A stretch of DNA of 46,360 bases from JAVVEH01 sp032251435 (lineage in GTDB: Bacteria; Verrucomicrobiota; Lentisphaeria; Oligosphaerales; MVZH01): the NCBI GenBank assembly GCA_032251435.1, contig JAVVEH010000035.1, positions 1 through 46,360 of the forward strand. The letters run 5' to 3'. Below the pieces are notes generated by a model. That model was not told the origin of the DNA. It saw only the letters and a list, made by a program, of their open reading frames with translations, and made no database searches. The position numbers and the translations under genes are program-made. Position 1 is the stretch's first letter. Each line of letters opens with the position of its first letter. Positions 17,534-26,232 of this stretch are shown here, in pieces.

Positions 17534-18361
17534 TCATATCATCGCTTTCAACAGGTCGCTCAACGCTTGCGCCGCCATGTCGAAGCGTGTCTCGGAGGTG
17601 CCCCCGAAATATCTCGGCCACAGATGAGGCTCCAGCGTGAGAAATTTGTTGAATCCCCCCGCGATGGCTTCGCCGAGGATTTCTTTCAGGCCGCCGTCGC
17701 CCTGTCCAGGCGGCACCACCCGGCCGTCCTCGAGTCTCGCGTCCTTGATGTGGAAGTATTCCGTATGGTCTTTGAGCAGCGGCCAGCAATCCGTGAGTGG
17801 CCTCTGTCCCACTTGCACATAATTGGCGAAATCAAAAATACTTTTGAAAGCGCCGGTGCCGGAGAAGGTCTCGCAGAGGTCGAGACAGCGTTCCGCGATG
17901 TCCCCGAAAATCTTCTTCTCATTTTCATGGGCGAGCGTCACCCCCGTTCCACTGACGGTGTCAACCAGTCGGCCCAGTTGGTCAATAACCTGCTGACGGC
18001 AGTCGGCTGGTTCGCGGTCCTCGGGGATATGGAAGGAAAACATGCGGATATAGGGGGTTTCCAAGATGTGGGCGATGTCAATGAGATGCCGGCACATCTC
18101 AACCTGTTCGTCCACATCGTCATCCAGACCGCATTTTCCCAGACCGGAGCCCACGGCGGAAAATGTCACGCCGGCGTCATCGGCCTGTTTTTTGAACGCC
18201 CGGATGGTTGCCAGGCTTTGCTTTTGCACGGGAGTGCCGTCCACGTCGCGCAGTTCAATGTGGGTGATGTTGTTTCGTCGAACCGCGTCGAGTTGTCCGT
18301 CAAAACTCGGACTGCTTTCATCCGCGAAGGCGCTGAGGATTGGTGTCTGGTTAACGGTCAT
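17534..18361 (-). CDS. Sugar phosphate isomerase/epimerase-like TIM-barrel protein
   Basis: The 275-residue protein belongs to the xylose isomerase-like TIM-barrel (AP endonuclease 2 fold) family. Metal ligands are probably carried by LAHENE (Glu), IFDFANY (Asp), YFHIKDA (His) and LTLEPHL (Glu). Such proteins isomerise or epimerise sugars, inositols and related compounds; the substrate is unknown. It is the last gene of the transporter operon, 71 bp after OppC, which supports the idea that the transporter brings in a sugar or glycoside. The start at ATG 18361 has only a weak ribosome binding site. Confidence 0.85.
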   Translation of the reverse strand: MTVNQTPILSAFADESSPSFDGQLDAVRRNNITHIELRDVDGTPVQKQSLATIRAFKKQADDAGVTFSAVGSGLGKCGLDDDVDEQVEMCRHLIDIAHILETPYIRMFSFHIPEDREPADCRQQVIDQLGRLVDTVSGTGVTLAHENEKKIFGDIAERCLDLCETFSGTGAFKSIFDFANYVQVGQRPLTDCWPLLKDHTEYFHIKDARLEDGRVVPPGQGDGGLKEILGEAIAGGFNKFLTLEPHLWPRYFGGTSETRFDMAAQALSDLLKAMI

Positions 18362-18432
18362 AAGCTATTCACACTCGTTGTGCGGATATGGGTTTTAATG
18401 TTTCCGCGGCCCGCTTGTTCGCGGCGACCCGC

Positions 18433-19530
18433 TTAATGATACGGATCCGCGGCGTCCCGCAGACCATCGCCCAGAAAATTAAAGCAGAGGACTGTGGCGA
18501 TGATAAAGATGACCGGGAGTAACAACCAGGGATAGTTGCTGACAACCTGCATGTTCATGCAATCCTGAAGCAACACCCCCCAACTGACCACAGGCGGGCG
18601 CAGTCCCAGACCCAGAAAACTCAAGGATGTCTCGCCGAGAATCATCCGTGGAACCGTCAGGGTCAAAGAGACAATGATGTGACTGGTGAATCCCGGCAAT
18701 AAGTGACGGAAAATGATCCGGCTATGACTGGCGCCAAGCAGCCGGGCGGCGATGGCGTAGTCTTCTTCCCGCAACGATAGAATTTTACCGCGCACAACGC
18801 GCGCCAGACCGGTCCAGCCCATCAGACTCAGCACGATGGTGATACCGAAATAAACCCGTAACGGTGACCAGTCAGATGGCATCACTGCCCCTAGAGCCAG
18901 CCACAGCGGCAATTTCGGGAACGCGTTCAAGATCTCAATCCCGCGTTGAATCAATGTGTCAACAGCGCCACCGGCATAGCCTGAAACACCCCCGATTGTC
19001 AAGCCGAGGACAAAGCTGATGACGATGCCGATCAATCCCACTGACAAACTAATCCGGGCGCCATATAAAATCCGGCTGAACAGGTCGTGCCCATATTTGT
19101 CTCCCCCGAGGAGAAAAAAGGTGGCGTTGGTTCCTGGTTCGGGATGCTTGATGCCGAAAAAATGGCGGTCCCACGGGATGAGCCCGAACAACGTGTAAGG
19201 CTCCCCCTTGACAAAAAAGCCGAGTTGAATGGATGTCCCGTGGTCTGTCACATAGGACCGTCGAAAACTGATGGGATCCGTTTTCAAGATGACTGGGTTG
19301 ACGTGAATGCCGTCACGGATGGTGATTTTCGGAAGCTGCGGCGGACTGTACATGTGATCCAAGTCATGATAGGACTTGGAGTAGGGCGCGAAAAACTCCA
19401 CAAAAATGGTGGTGAAATAAAGGAGCCCTAAGACACGCAGCGAGATGACCGCCAGCCGATGTTTGCTGAACCGCAGACGAATGAGCTGCCATTGGCTTAG
19501 TGACCCGACATCCTCTTTGTGAACGGTCAT
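18433..19530 (-). CDS. ABC transporter permease, OppC/DppC type
   Basis: The 365-residue inner-membrane permease has one N-terminal helix (AVISLRVLGLLYFTTIFVEFF), a large external loop of about 100 residues and then five helices. The EAA-type loop contacting the ATPases is AIAARLLGASHSRIIFRHLLPG-like, about 100 residues before the C-terminus. The N-terminus overlaps the upstream fusion gene as ATGA, so the two are coupled and probably form the heterodimeric pore. The external loop contains a segment on filling of the pore region (LLGGDKYGHDLFSRILYGAR) typical of OppC. Confidence 0.92.
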   Translation of the reverse strand: MTVHKEDVGSLSQWQLIRLRFSKHRLAVISLRVLGLLYFTTIFVEFFAPYSKSYHDLDHMYSPPQLPKITIRDGIHVNPVILKTDPISFRRSYVTDHGTSIQLGFFVKGEPYTLFGLIPWDRHFFGIKHPEPGTNATFFLLGGDKYGHDLFSRILYGARISLSVGLIGIVISFVLGLTIGGVSGYAGGAVDTLIQRGIEILNAFPKLPLWLALGAVMPSDWSPLRVYFGITIVLSLMGWTGLARVVRGKILSLREEDYAIAARLLGASHSRIIFRHLLPGFTSHIIVSLTLTVPRMILGETSLSFLGLGLRPPVVSWGVLLQDCMNMQVVSNYPWLLLPVIFIIATVLCFNFLGDGLRDAADPYH

Positions 19531-22500
19531 TTGCCACCTCCGCTGTAGCGAATGCGCGGATCGAGCGCCAGTAGTAACAAATCACTGACCAGCGTGCCGA
19601 AAACACCGAGCAGACTGAGCACCATCAGCAGGGAACCGGCGAGATACATGTCCTGGGTCATCAGCGCTTCCAGCATCAGCGGGCCGACCGTTGGCAAACT
19701 GAGAACAATGGCGACAATGGCGCCCCCGGAAACCAGTTGTGGAAAAATATGGCCAATCCCTGAAATAAACGGGTTCAACGCGATGCGGACGGGATATTTC
19801 ATCAACAGCTTGAACGGGCGAACCCCCTTGGCCCGGGCGGTGACGACGTAGGGTTTTTTAAGCTCGTCCAACAGGTTGGCGCGCATGACCCGGATCATTC
19901 CGGCGGTGCCGCCGACACCGAGAACAACCACCGGCAACCAGATGTGCTTGAGCAGATCAACCACCTTGGGCCAATCCCATTCCGGCTGGGTCGCGTAATC
20001 CGATGATAAGAGACCGCCGATGCTCACCCCGAACCACTCGTTGGCCCCGTACATAAGGAGCAACGCCAGGAGAAACGCCGGCACACACATGCCGATGAAG
20101 CCGATGAAGGTCAAGATGTAATCAATGACGGAATATTGTTTCACCGCGGAGTAAATACCCGTGGGCAAAGCGATCAGCCACGTGAATAGAATGGTGCCCA
20201 AAGAAATCAGCATCGTCAGCAACAGGCGGTCGCCGACCATTTGATTCACCGGGCTCCGTGTCTCCATGGAAAGCCCCAGATGTCCCTGCAGCAATCCCTT
20301 GTCTTTCGTGTCGTAACTGAGGAACCACGGGACCCCCAGCCACCGCGTGTAGCGTTTCACCAGGGATTCCTCCAGGTGGAACATCTCTTTGATTTCATTG
20401 ATTTCCTGTCGCGCCGCGGTGTCTCCGGTCTGTTCCAGGCGGATGATCAGGGAGCTGACGTAGTCACCGGGCGGCAACTGGATGACGGTGAAAACAATGA
20501 TCGAGATAACCGCCAGCGTTGGAACCATGATCACCAGCCGCCGGGCGATGAATGGATGGCGCCAGGCGATCAGCCCGAGCCCGACTAAAACAATCCCTGA
20601 AACAAGGCATTGGATGACGATGGCGATAATCCCGCCAGCGGATGACTCCGCGGCCGCGGGTGCTTGGGCTGTCACGCCGGCTGACCCAGCGGACGCGCTG
20701 AGGATAAGCTCCGCGGGCGGATCGTTGGGGCGCGGTGTCGGTGTCGTTATTTGCTCTTGAATAGCGGTGACGGCGCCTGGAGAATTGTTGTCTTCGGTCA
20801 AGTACCAGAGTTCCGGACAGGCGTTTCCAGGTGACTGGAAATCCCAGGAGTAAACGGCTGTCCGCGGAACGTTCCGCAAGCTGTTGTTGACGACTGCGAG
20901 CACGGGTGGTGTCGAACAGACATTGATGGACCAGACGTTCTCCGCGGCGATATCCAGCGCCGGTCTGAACCGTTCAATCTGTTCGGTCAAGTCACCCGTG
21001 GCGCAGGCGTTCCGGTAATGTGTCAAGGCTTTGAAAAGAGGGTGATCCTCGGGAAGCGGTTCCCCCCGGGCTTCGGGATCACCCTCCAGCCCTCCCGTGC
21101 GGAGCCACTGGTAGTACCCCATGGCGAAATAGTTGCTGTGGACGGGCACGAAGAAGCGTGGCTGGATGAGTGGATAATGCTCCCCATTGGCGAGCCAGAC
21201 GTTGAAATCGTGAAGCAGGCCCTGCCGTTCCGTGTCGAACAGCGTCCGGTCACGCTGGCGGGGAATGGCCCGGATACCTATCGCGGCCCAGTCGTTGACC
21301 ACAAACTGCACCGGGCGGTCACTGGTGAGCCCCTTGGTGTAGTCGATATACCAGACCATGCGCGCGCCATCGGGAAAGGTCCGGAATCCCTCGCTGTCGC
21401 GCGTGTCAAGACCCAGCTTGTCCAACATGCGGCTGGCCTGTTCGGGGTCATACTCGGTAAACGCCGAATAAGCCCGCTCGTGGAAGAAGGGAGATTCTCT
21501 TCCCGGCGCGACCTGGGCGGGTTCCGCCTGGTAATTGTATTCCGCCTTGATGATGGATTCCCGATTAATCGCCAGTGAAAGCGCTTGTCGGAAGGTTTTT
21601 TCCCGCATCAGCTCTCGTTTTTTTTCCCACTCCGGGTGATCAGGGGAGGTCTTGCGGTTGAGATTGGGCTGGAGGACGAACCAGGACCGGTCGCCGGCGT
21701 ACCAATGATAGACCTGATAATTGCCTTCCCGCCGCTGGTCCATGAGATACGTGTATTGATCATAACTGAGAAAACGGGACTGCAGGGTCACGGCGCCGCC
21801 GGCGGCTTTGATGGCGACGATGTCCTGGGAAACTTTGTCAGACATGATCTGATCCATGTACGGCAGTTGGTTGCCAGCCTCGTCAACGCAGAAGTAATAG
21901 GGGTTGCGGACGGCTGTCTCAGGCGGGTTGGCCTTGTAGGCGCGGAATATCCACGGCCACAATCTCGGGCAGTTCGGGTTTTGCCAGTTCCCCATATGCC
22001 CGTAAAGCGCGCGCGGACTGGGCAGCTGTGTCGCCTTCATCAGCGCTTCGAGGACATCGGGATCAGCGTAGTCCGGATGGAATTGGCGCTTGTAGTGAGC
22101 CGGTGAATCAATCATGGGCGCGCCGGCGGCGGTCGCGACCATGGCGGGAAAGACACCGTTTGGATCGGGAAATGAGAACGTGATTTTATACGGGTCGTCG
22201 GGATAGACGATGATCGTTCCGGGCTTGTTGTTCACCTTCATAATCTCCGGAATTTGGCCGGCGAGGGAGTCGTTGCGCATTTCCTCCTCGTACCAATAAC
22301 GGATGTCCTCGGAGGTGAACGGGTGCCCGTCGGACCATTTCATCCCCCGGCGCAGATAAAACGTCCACTGCCGGTAATCAGGTGAATGCTCCCAGGCTTT
22401 CGCCACATGCGGCACGATAGGGAATCCTTGTGGGGAGAATCGCAGGAGTGTGGTGTACGTGCACCTGTTTCCCAATCCGAGGTGATTCAGCCTGAGCCAG

Positions 22501-22877
22501 CTGCCGCCGTATGCGCCGACACCGTCCGGTCCGGTCATGACGCAGGGCTCCGGGCCGACGCGTTCCGCGACGGGGGGGAGATCCCCTCTTGCCACCATGT
22601 CGGTGAGGATCGGTGGCTCACCTTTTGGAAACCAAGCCGCTTGCCGCCCTTTTCCATAGTCCACCTGGGTCTGGTAGCGAAGCGGATTCTCCGGGTCGAA
22701 TGAGATGTCCCGCAGGGTGTTAACCGCCGCGATCTCCTGGTCGCTATACTGAACCGCTTGAGATGTTTTTTTCGGTCGGGTCAACCACCCGAAAAAGATG
22801 AGAACAGCCAAAATAAAGACGGCGATGCCGGCCAGTTTGAGGAGCTCCAGAAAAAATGGTTTTAATCGGTGAATCAT
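19527..22877 (-). CDS. Fused substrate-binding protein and OppB-type permease
   Basis: This 1116-residue chain combines two normally separate subunits. One membrane helix lies at about residues 13-32. A family 5 substrate-binding domain (OppA/DppA type) fills about residues 95-700, with typical blocks such as WTFYLRRGMKWSDGHPFTSE, FRQALSLAINRESI and WAAIGI. A linker rich in proline, alanine and serine follows at about 700-748, then a helix at about 748-770. An OppB-type permease occupies about 778-1116, with the EAA loop VVTARAKGVRPFKLL. The binding domain is thus tethered at both ends on the outer face of the membrane. Family 5 binding proteins bind peptides, nickel or oligosaccharides; the operon's sugar isomerase favours a sugar. 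Reading is continuous, with no sign of a missed stop. Confidence 0.93.
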   Translation of the reverse strand: MIHRLKPFFLELLKLAGIAVFILAVLIFFGWLTRPKKTSQAVQYSDQEIAAVNTLRDISFDPENPLRYQTQVDYGKGRQAAWFPKGEPPILTDMVARGDLPPVAERVGPEPCVMTGPDGVGAYGGSWLRLNHLGLGNRCTYTTLLRFSPQGFPIVPHVAKAWEHSPDYRQWTFYLRRGMKWSDGHPFTSEDIRYWYEEEMRNDSLAGQIPEIMKVNNKPGTIIVYPDDPYKITFSFPDPNGVFPAMVATAAGAPMIDSPAHYKRQFHPDYADPDVLEALMKATQLPSPRALYGHMGNWQNPNCPRLWPWIFRAYKANPPETAVRNPYYFCVDEAGNQLPYMDQIMSDKVSQDIVAIKAAGGAVTLQSRFLSYDQYTYLMDQRREGNYQVYHWYAGDRSWFVLQPNLNRKTSPDHPEWEKKRELMREKTFRQALSLAINRESIIKAEYNYQAEPAQVAPGRESPFFHERAYSAFTEYDPEQASRMLDKLGLDTRDSEGFRTFPDGARMVWYIDYTKGLTSDRPVQFVVNDWAAIGIRAIPRQRDRTLFDTERQGLLHDFNVWLANGEHYPLIQPRFFVPVHSNYFAMGYYQWLRTGGLEGDPEARGEPLPEDHPLFKALTHYRNACATGDLTEQIERFRPALDIAAENVWSINVCSTPPVLAVVNNSLRNVPRTAVYSWDFQSPGNACPELWYLTEDNNSPGAVTAIQEQITTPTPRPNDPPAELILSASAGSAGVTAQAPAAAESSAGGIIAIVIQCLVSGIVLVGLGLIAWRHPFIARRLVIMVPTLAVISIIVFTVIQLPPGDYVSSLIIRLEQTGDTAARQEINEIKEMFHLEESLVKRYTRWLGVPWFLSYDTKDKGLLQGHLGLSMETRSPVNQMVGDRLLLTMLISLGTILFTWLIALPTGIYSAVKQYSVIDYILTFIGFIGMCVPAFLLALLLMYGANEWFGVSIGGLLSSDYATQPEWDWPKVVDLLKHIWLPVVVLGVGGTAGMIRVMRANLLDELKKPYVVTARAKGVRPFKLLMKYPVRIALNPFISGIGHIFPQLVSGGAIVAIVLSLPTVGPLMLEALMTQDMYLAGSLLMVLSLLGVFGTLVSDLLLLALDPRIRYSGGGK

Positions 22878-22891
22878 TCAGCGCGCCGCCT

Positions 22892-23974
22892 TCAACGTTG
22901 GGAGCATTTATGGCACGACACCGCCCGCCCGTCAGGCCGTGTGATCAACGCGGGGACTTGGCTGTCACACGGGGTGAAACGGACCGGGCATCGGGGGTGG
23001 AACGCGCAGCCGGGGGGAAGGTTGCCCGGATCAGCGACCTCGCCGGCCAGTTCCATGTTCATGGGCTGATCCGGATCCGGATTCGGCACCGCGGACAGCA
23101 AGGCTTTCGTGTAGGGATGCTCAGGAGCGCTGAAAAGCTGCTCGGTGGTCGCCAGTTCCACAATCCGACCGGCGTACATGACCGCGATTCGATCGCAAAT
23201 GTGCTTCACCACACTCAGGTCGTGGGCGATGAAGATATAGGTCAAGCCAAGCTCTTTCTGCAAGTCTTGCAACAGGTTGATGACCTGGGCCTGCACGGAG
23301 ACATCGAGGGCGGACACCGCTTCGTCACAAACGACTAGACTGGGATTCATAATCAGCGCCCGGGCGATGCCGATCCGCTGCCGCTGTCCACCGGAAAACG
23401 CGTGTGGATACCGGGATTTATGTTCAGGCTTCAGGCCGACCCGTTCAAGCATGCTGGCCACGCGTTCCTCCCGCTCGGCTTTGCCGCCAATGTGATGGAT
23501 GTCCAGAGGTTCCCGGACGATGGCGCCCACCGTCATCCGCGGATTGAGGCTGGCGAACGGATCCTGAAAAATCATTTGCATCCTGGTCCGCAGCGGTTTG
23601 AGCTGGCGGTCTTCAAGCCGGGCCAAGTCCACCCATTGGGAAGGGGAGAGGGGGGTGGAAAGAACACTTTCCGCCAGCCCCTCCTGGTCCGCCGCCGGCC
23701 GCGCCCGGAACATGACCTTTCCCGCCGTGGGTTTCAAGGCCCGCAGGATGGTTCTGCCGGTCGTGGTTTTGCCGCAACCTGACTCGCCGACTAACCCCAA
23801 TGTCTCTCCCCGTGTCAACTCAAAGGAAATCCCGTCGGCCGCCCGGACTGAGCCGATTTGTTTTTTGAAGAATCCTTTGCTTTTGACCGGGAAATATTTG
23901 CACAGTCCCTCAACCCGCAGAATCGGCTCCGCGGTGGAGGACGGTGATTGGAGGGAGTGGGAATGAGAAGCCAT
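22892..23974 (-). CDS. ABC transporter ATPase, OppF/DppF type
   Basis: The 360-residue ATPase energises the transporter. Walker A is GESGCGKTT, the Q-loop is MIFQDP, the signature is SGGQRQR, Walker B ends in VVCDEA, and the H-loop lies in IAHDLSVV. The C-terminal region with HPRCPVRFTPC is the extension usual in Opp ATPases. About 25 extra residues between the Walker A helix and the Q-loop include STPLSPSQW, encoded by a pyrimidine-rich stretch. The start overlaps the stop of a possible 25-residue peptide as TGATG, so it may be translated by reinitiation. The fusion gene starts 14 bp after its stop. Confidence 0.93.
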   Translation of the reverse strand: MASHSHSLQSPSSTAEPILRVEGLCKYFPVKSKGFFKKQIGSVRAADGISFELTRGETLGLVGESGCGKTTTGRTILRALKPTAGKVMFRARPAADQEGLAESVLSTPLSPSQWVDLARLEDRQLKPLRTRMQMIFQDPFASLNPRMTVGAIVREPLDIHHIGGKAEREERVASMLERVGLKPEHKSRYPHAFSGGQRQRIGIARALIMNPSLVVCDEAVSALDVSVQAQVINLLQDLQKELGLTYIFIAHDLSVVKHICDRIAVMYAGRIVELATTEQLFSAPEHPYTKALLSAVPNPDPDQPMNMELAGEVADPGNLPPGCAFHPRCPVRFTPCDSQVPALITRPDGRAVSCHKCSQR

Positions 23975-24051
23975 CAGCGGTCGCCTCGGAGTTTTTGGAT
24001 GGACACCGTCCGGACGGTGGCGGATTCCTGAAAGTGAAGCTTATTCATCAT
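23974..24051 (-). CDS. Possible 25-residue coupling peptide between OppD and OppF
   Basis: The ATG at 24051 overlaps the OppD stop as ATGA, and its own TGA overlaps the OppF ATG as TGATG. AAGGA lies 6 bases upstream. The peptide begins MMNKLHFQ and ends KLRGDR. It has no recognised family. It fills exactly the 73-bp gap between the two ATPase genes and would carry ribosomes from one to the other; OppF has no other visible ribosome binding site. Confidence 0.45.
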   Translation of the reverse strand: MMNKLHFQESATVRTVSIQKLRGDR

Positions 24052-25268
24052 GTGTTTTCCTTCATTTGGCTGTCGCCGCCGGTCACGTGTTCTTTGCCGA
24101 TATCCCGCCATCGCAGGCAGGCGACCGAGCGTTCGGCGGCGATGTCTTCCAGCAGTGGAGGGCCGCCCGTGTCGCACAGGCCGGTTTCCGCATGTGGACA
24201 GCGGGGGTGAAAAGGGCACCCGGGAGGAATCCGCGAAAGTGACGGGACACTGCCTTCGATGGACGGCAACCGTGATTTGTTCATCGACAGACTGGGCAAT
24301 GAGCGAAGCAGCGCCTGTGTGTAAGGGTGATAGGGCGCCTTCATGATCTGGCGTACTGGCCCCCGTTCGACAATCCGGCCGAGGTACATCACCGCGACAT
24401 CATCCGCCAACTGGGCCACCACCCCCAGGTCATGGGTAATCAGCAGCGTCGAGGTGCCCAGATCCCGCTGCAGATCCTTGATTAAACCCATAATCTGGGC
24501 CTGGATGGTCACATCCAAAGCCGTGGTGGGTTCGTCGGCGATTAAAATTTCCGGGTCGCACACCAGCGCCATGGCGATCACCACGCGCTGCCGCATGCCC
24601 CCCGACATCTCAAAGGGATACTGATCAATGCGTTGTTCAGGACCCGGGATGCCGACCTTGCCGAGCATGGCGATCGCCTTCTTCCGAGCCTCCTGTTTGC
24701 TCACCTTCTGATGCAGGCGGATCGCTTCGCAAATTTGATTGCCCACCGTGTGGACAGGACTCAGGGCTGTCATCGGCTCCTGAAAGATCATGCTGATCCG
24801 GCCCCCGCGGAGATGAAACAGGTCATCGGAGTTCTCAGAAAGCGAAGTGATGTCAATGGGAGAGGGGGGAGTGGGGGAAACCCCCGTCACAGTGATGTCC
24901 GCGCGCTCCGGGTTTTCCGTCCGCGGTCCTCTTTTCTCCGCCGGATAGAAGGTGATGCTCCCCCCCATGATTTTACCAGGCTTTTGAATCAGCCGCAAAA
25001 TGGAATAGCTGGTGACCGATTTGCCGCAACCGGATTCGCCCACCAGGGCGGTGACACGCCCCCGCCGCATACAGAAGGAGACACCGTCCACCGCTCTGAT
25101 CTCACCTTCTTCCGTATAGAAGTAGACACGCAGATCCTTGACCTTTAGAACATCCGGGTATGACTGAGAAGGGGGGATAAGAGGGGAGGCGGGTGACTGC
25201 CCGCCGTCACCGAGCGTCTCGGTCACGCTTTTGTTCCGCTGGGTTGTCGCGCTCATAGCAATTGTCAT
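24048..25268 (-). CDS. ABC transporter ATPase, OppD/DppD type
   Basis: The start is ATG 25268 because GGAGG lies about 10 bases upstream; the frame is open to 25355. This 406-residue protein is the first gene of the transporter operon. Walker A is GESGCGKSV, the Q-loop is MIFQEP, the signature is SGGMRQR, Walker B ends in LIADEP, and the H-loop is in ITHDLGVV. A C-terminal HPRCPHAETGLC extension follows. The first 45 residues form an unusual serine/proline-rich tail, and about 45 extra residues lie between the Walker A helix and the Q-loop, including PTPPSPIDIT. Family members normally lack this insert. Together with OppF it drives the two permeases. Confidence 0.93.
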   Translation of the reverse strand: MTIAMSATTQRNKSVTETLGDGGQSPASPLIPPSQSYPDVLKVKDLRVYFYTEEGEIRAVDGVSFCMRRGRVTALVGESGCGKSVTSYSILRLIQKPGKIMGGSITFYPAEKRGPRTENPERADITVTGVSPTPPSPIDITSLSENSDDLFHLRGGRISMIFQEPMTALSPVHTVGNQICEAIRLHQKVSKQEARKKAIAMLGKVGIPGPEQRIDQYPFEMSGGMRQRVVIAMALVCDPEILIADEPTTALDVTIQAQIMGLIKDLQRDLGTSTLLITHDLGVVAQLADDVAVMYLGRIVERGPVRQIMKAPYHPYTQALLRSLPSLSMNKSRLPSIEGSVPSLSRIPPGCPFHPRCPHAETGLCDTGGPPLLEDIAAERSVACLRWRDIGKEHVTGGDSQMKENT

Positions 25269-25444
25269 GTTATCACATCCTCCGCGCGGACATACGCGCT
25301 CGACACGTCTAATGACACGAGGGCGGCTCACGTTTGGCCGCCGCCTGCGCCACAATCAAAAAAATTTAGCGCCGGTTTCTTTAAAATCACCCCCGCGGAA
25401 ACAAAAAGTATGAGATCCCGGAATGATGGCGGGTCATCGTCGTC

Positions 25445-26128
25445 TCAGGCCGCGTCCCAGACGGGAAGTTTCAGCAGGTCCGCGAGCTGCGCGGCTTCAT
25501 TCCGTATGCGAGTCAGATTGCCATGATCGACGACATTGACCCGGTCTCCGCTGTGCAACACGAAGTTGAGTTCATAACTCCAGTATGAACTACTGTTTTT
25601 CCCGCTGCCCCGGCAATATTCTGCAAGCAACTGGATCGCATGAATCTCGGCTAATTCAACACATATCTTCATCGCGTCCCGGTTACTTGGCAGCGTGGGG
25701 TCTTTTCGCCCTTTCCAATACAGTCCCAGACTGGCGTCCAGCACGGTTGGGGTGCTCATCGACCAATACAATCCGCAACCCACAAGCGCGAACACAGCGC
25801 CAAACAGGCCTAGAAAAATAACCGCCCCCGGCTCGACGGCCTTGTCGGTGGCGGTCAGCGTGAATCCTCCACCGATCAAGATGGACAAGCCAATGGCGGC
25901 GAAGAGTCCGGAAAACAATTTGGCGCCCAGGGTGGTTTTAAACTCAATGCGCGTTTTGGCGGTCCGTTTCATCTTGTGCGTGCAAAAATTAGTGCCGCCG
26001 CTTTTTAACGGGGACCAACTGGTTTGATCCGCCACGGGGTCGTTAAATTGGGCCGGGTCGATGCCCGCCCGGCCTTTCAGCGCGTTTTCAACAGCATGTT
26101 CCACCTTGGCGATGAGTTTTTTCAGCAT
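25445..26128 (-). CDS. Small membrane protein of unknown function
   Basis: The 227-residue protein has two membrane helices close together, LFSGLFAAIGLSILIGGGF and a second with VIFLGLFGAVFALVGCGLYW, flanked by soluble parts. The C-terminal part has a conserved-looking NVVDHGNLTRIRNEAAQLA block. I recall similar uncharacterised proteins, but I do not know a function. GAGGA lies 8 bases before the ATG. It is 104 bp downstream of the mechanosensitive channel gene on the same strand and may be co-transcribed with it. Confidence 0.7.
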   Translation of the reverse strand: MLKKLIAKVEHAVENALKGRAGIDPAQFNDPVADQTSWSPLKSGGTNFCTHKMKRTAKTRIEFKTTLGAKLFSGLFAAIGLSILIGGGFTLTATDKAVEPGAVIFLGLFGAVFALVGCGLYWSMSTPTVLDASLGLYWKGRKDPTLPSNRDAMKICVELAEIHAIQLLAEYCRGSGKNSSSYWSYELNFVLHSGDRVNVVDHGNLTRIRNEAAQLADLLKLPVWDAA

Positions 26129-26232
26129 GGGTATTTATCCTCGTATATATGCCATTGTGTCGTCCGCGGTGTTCCGTCGGCTCCGCGGGCACCGCGTGCC
26201 CGCCCCGGACAGGTGTCGCCGCCCTGCCCGTG

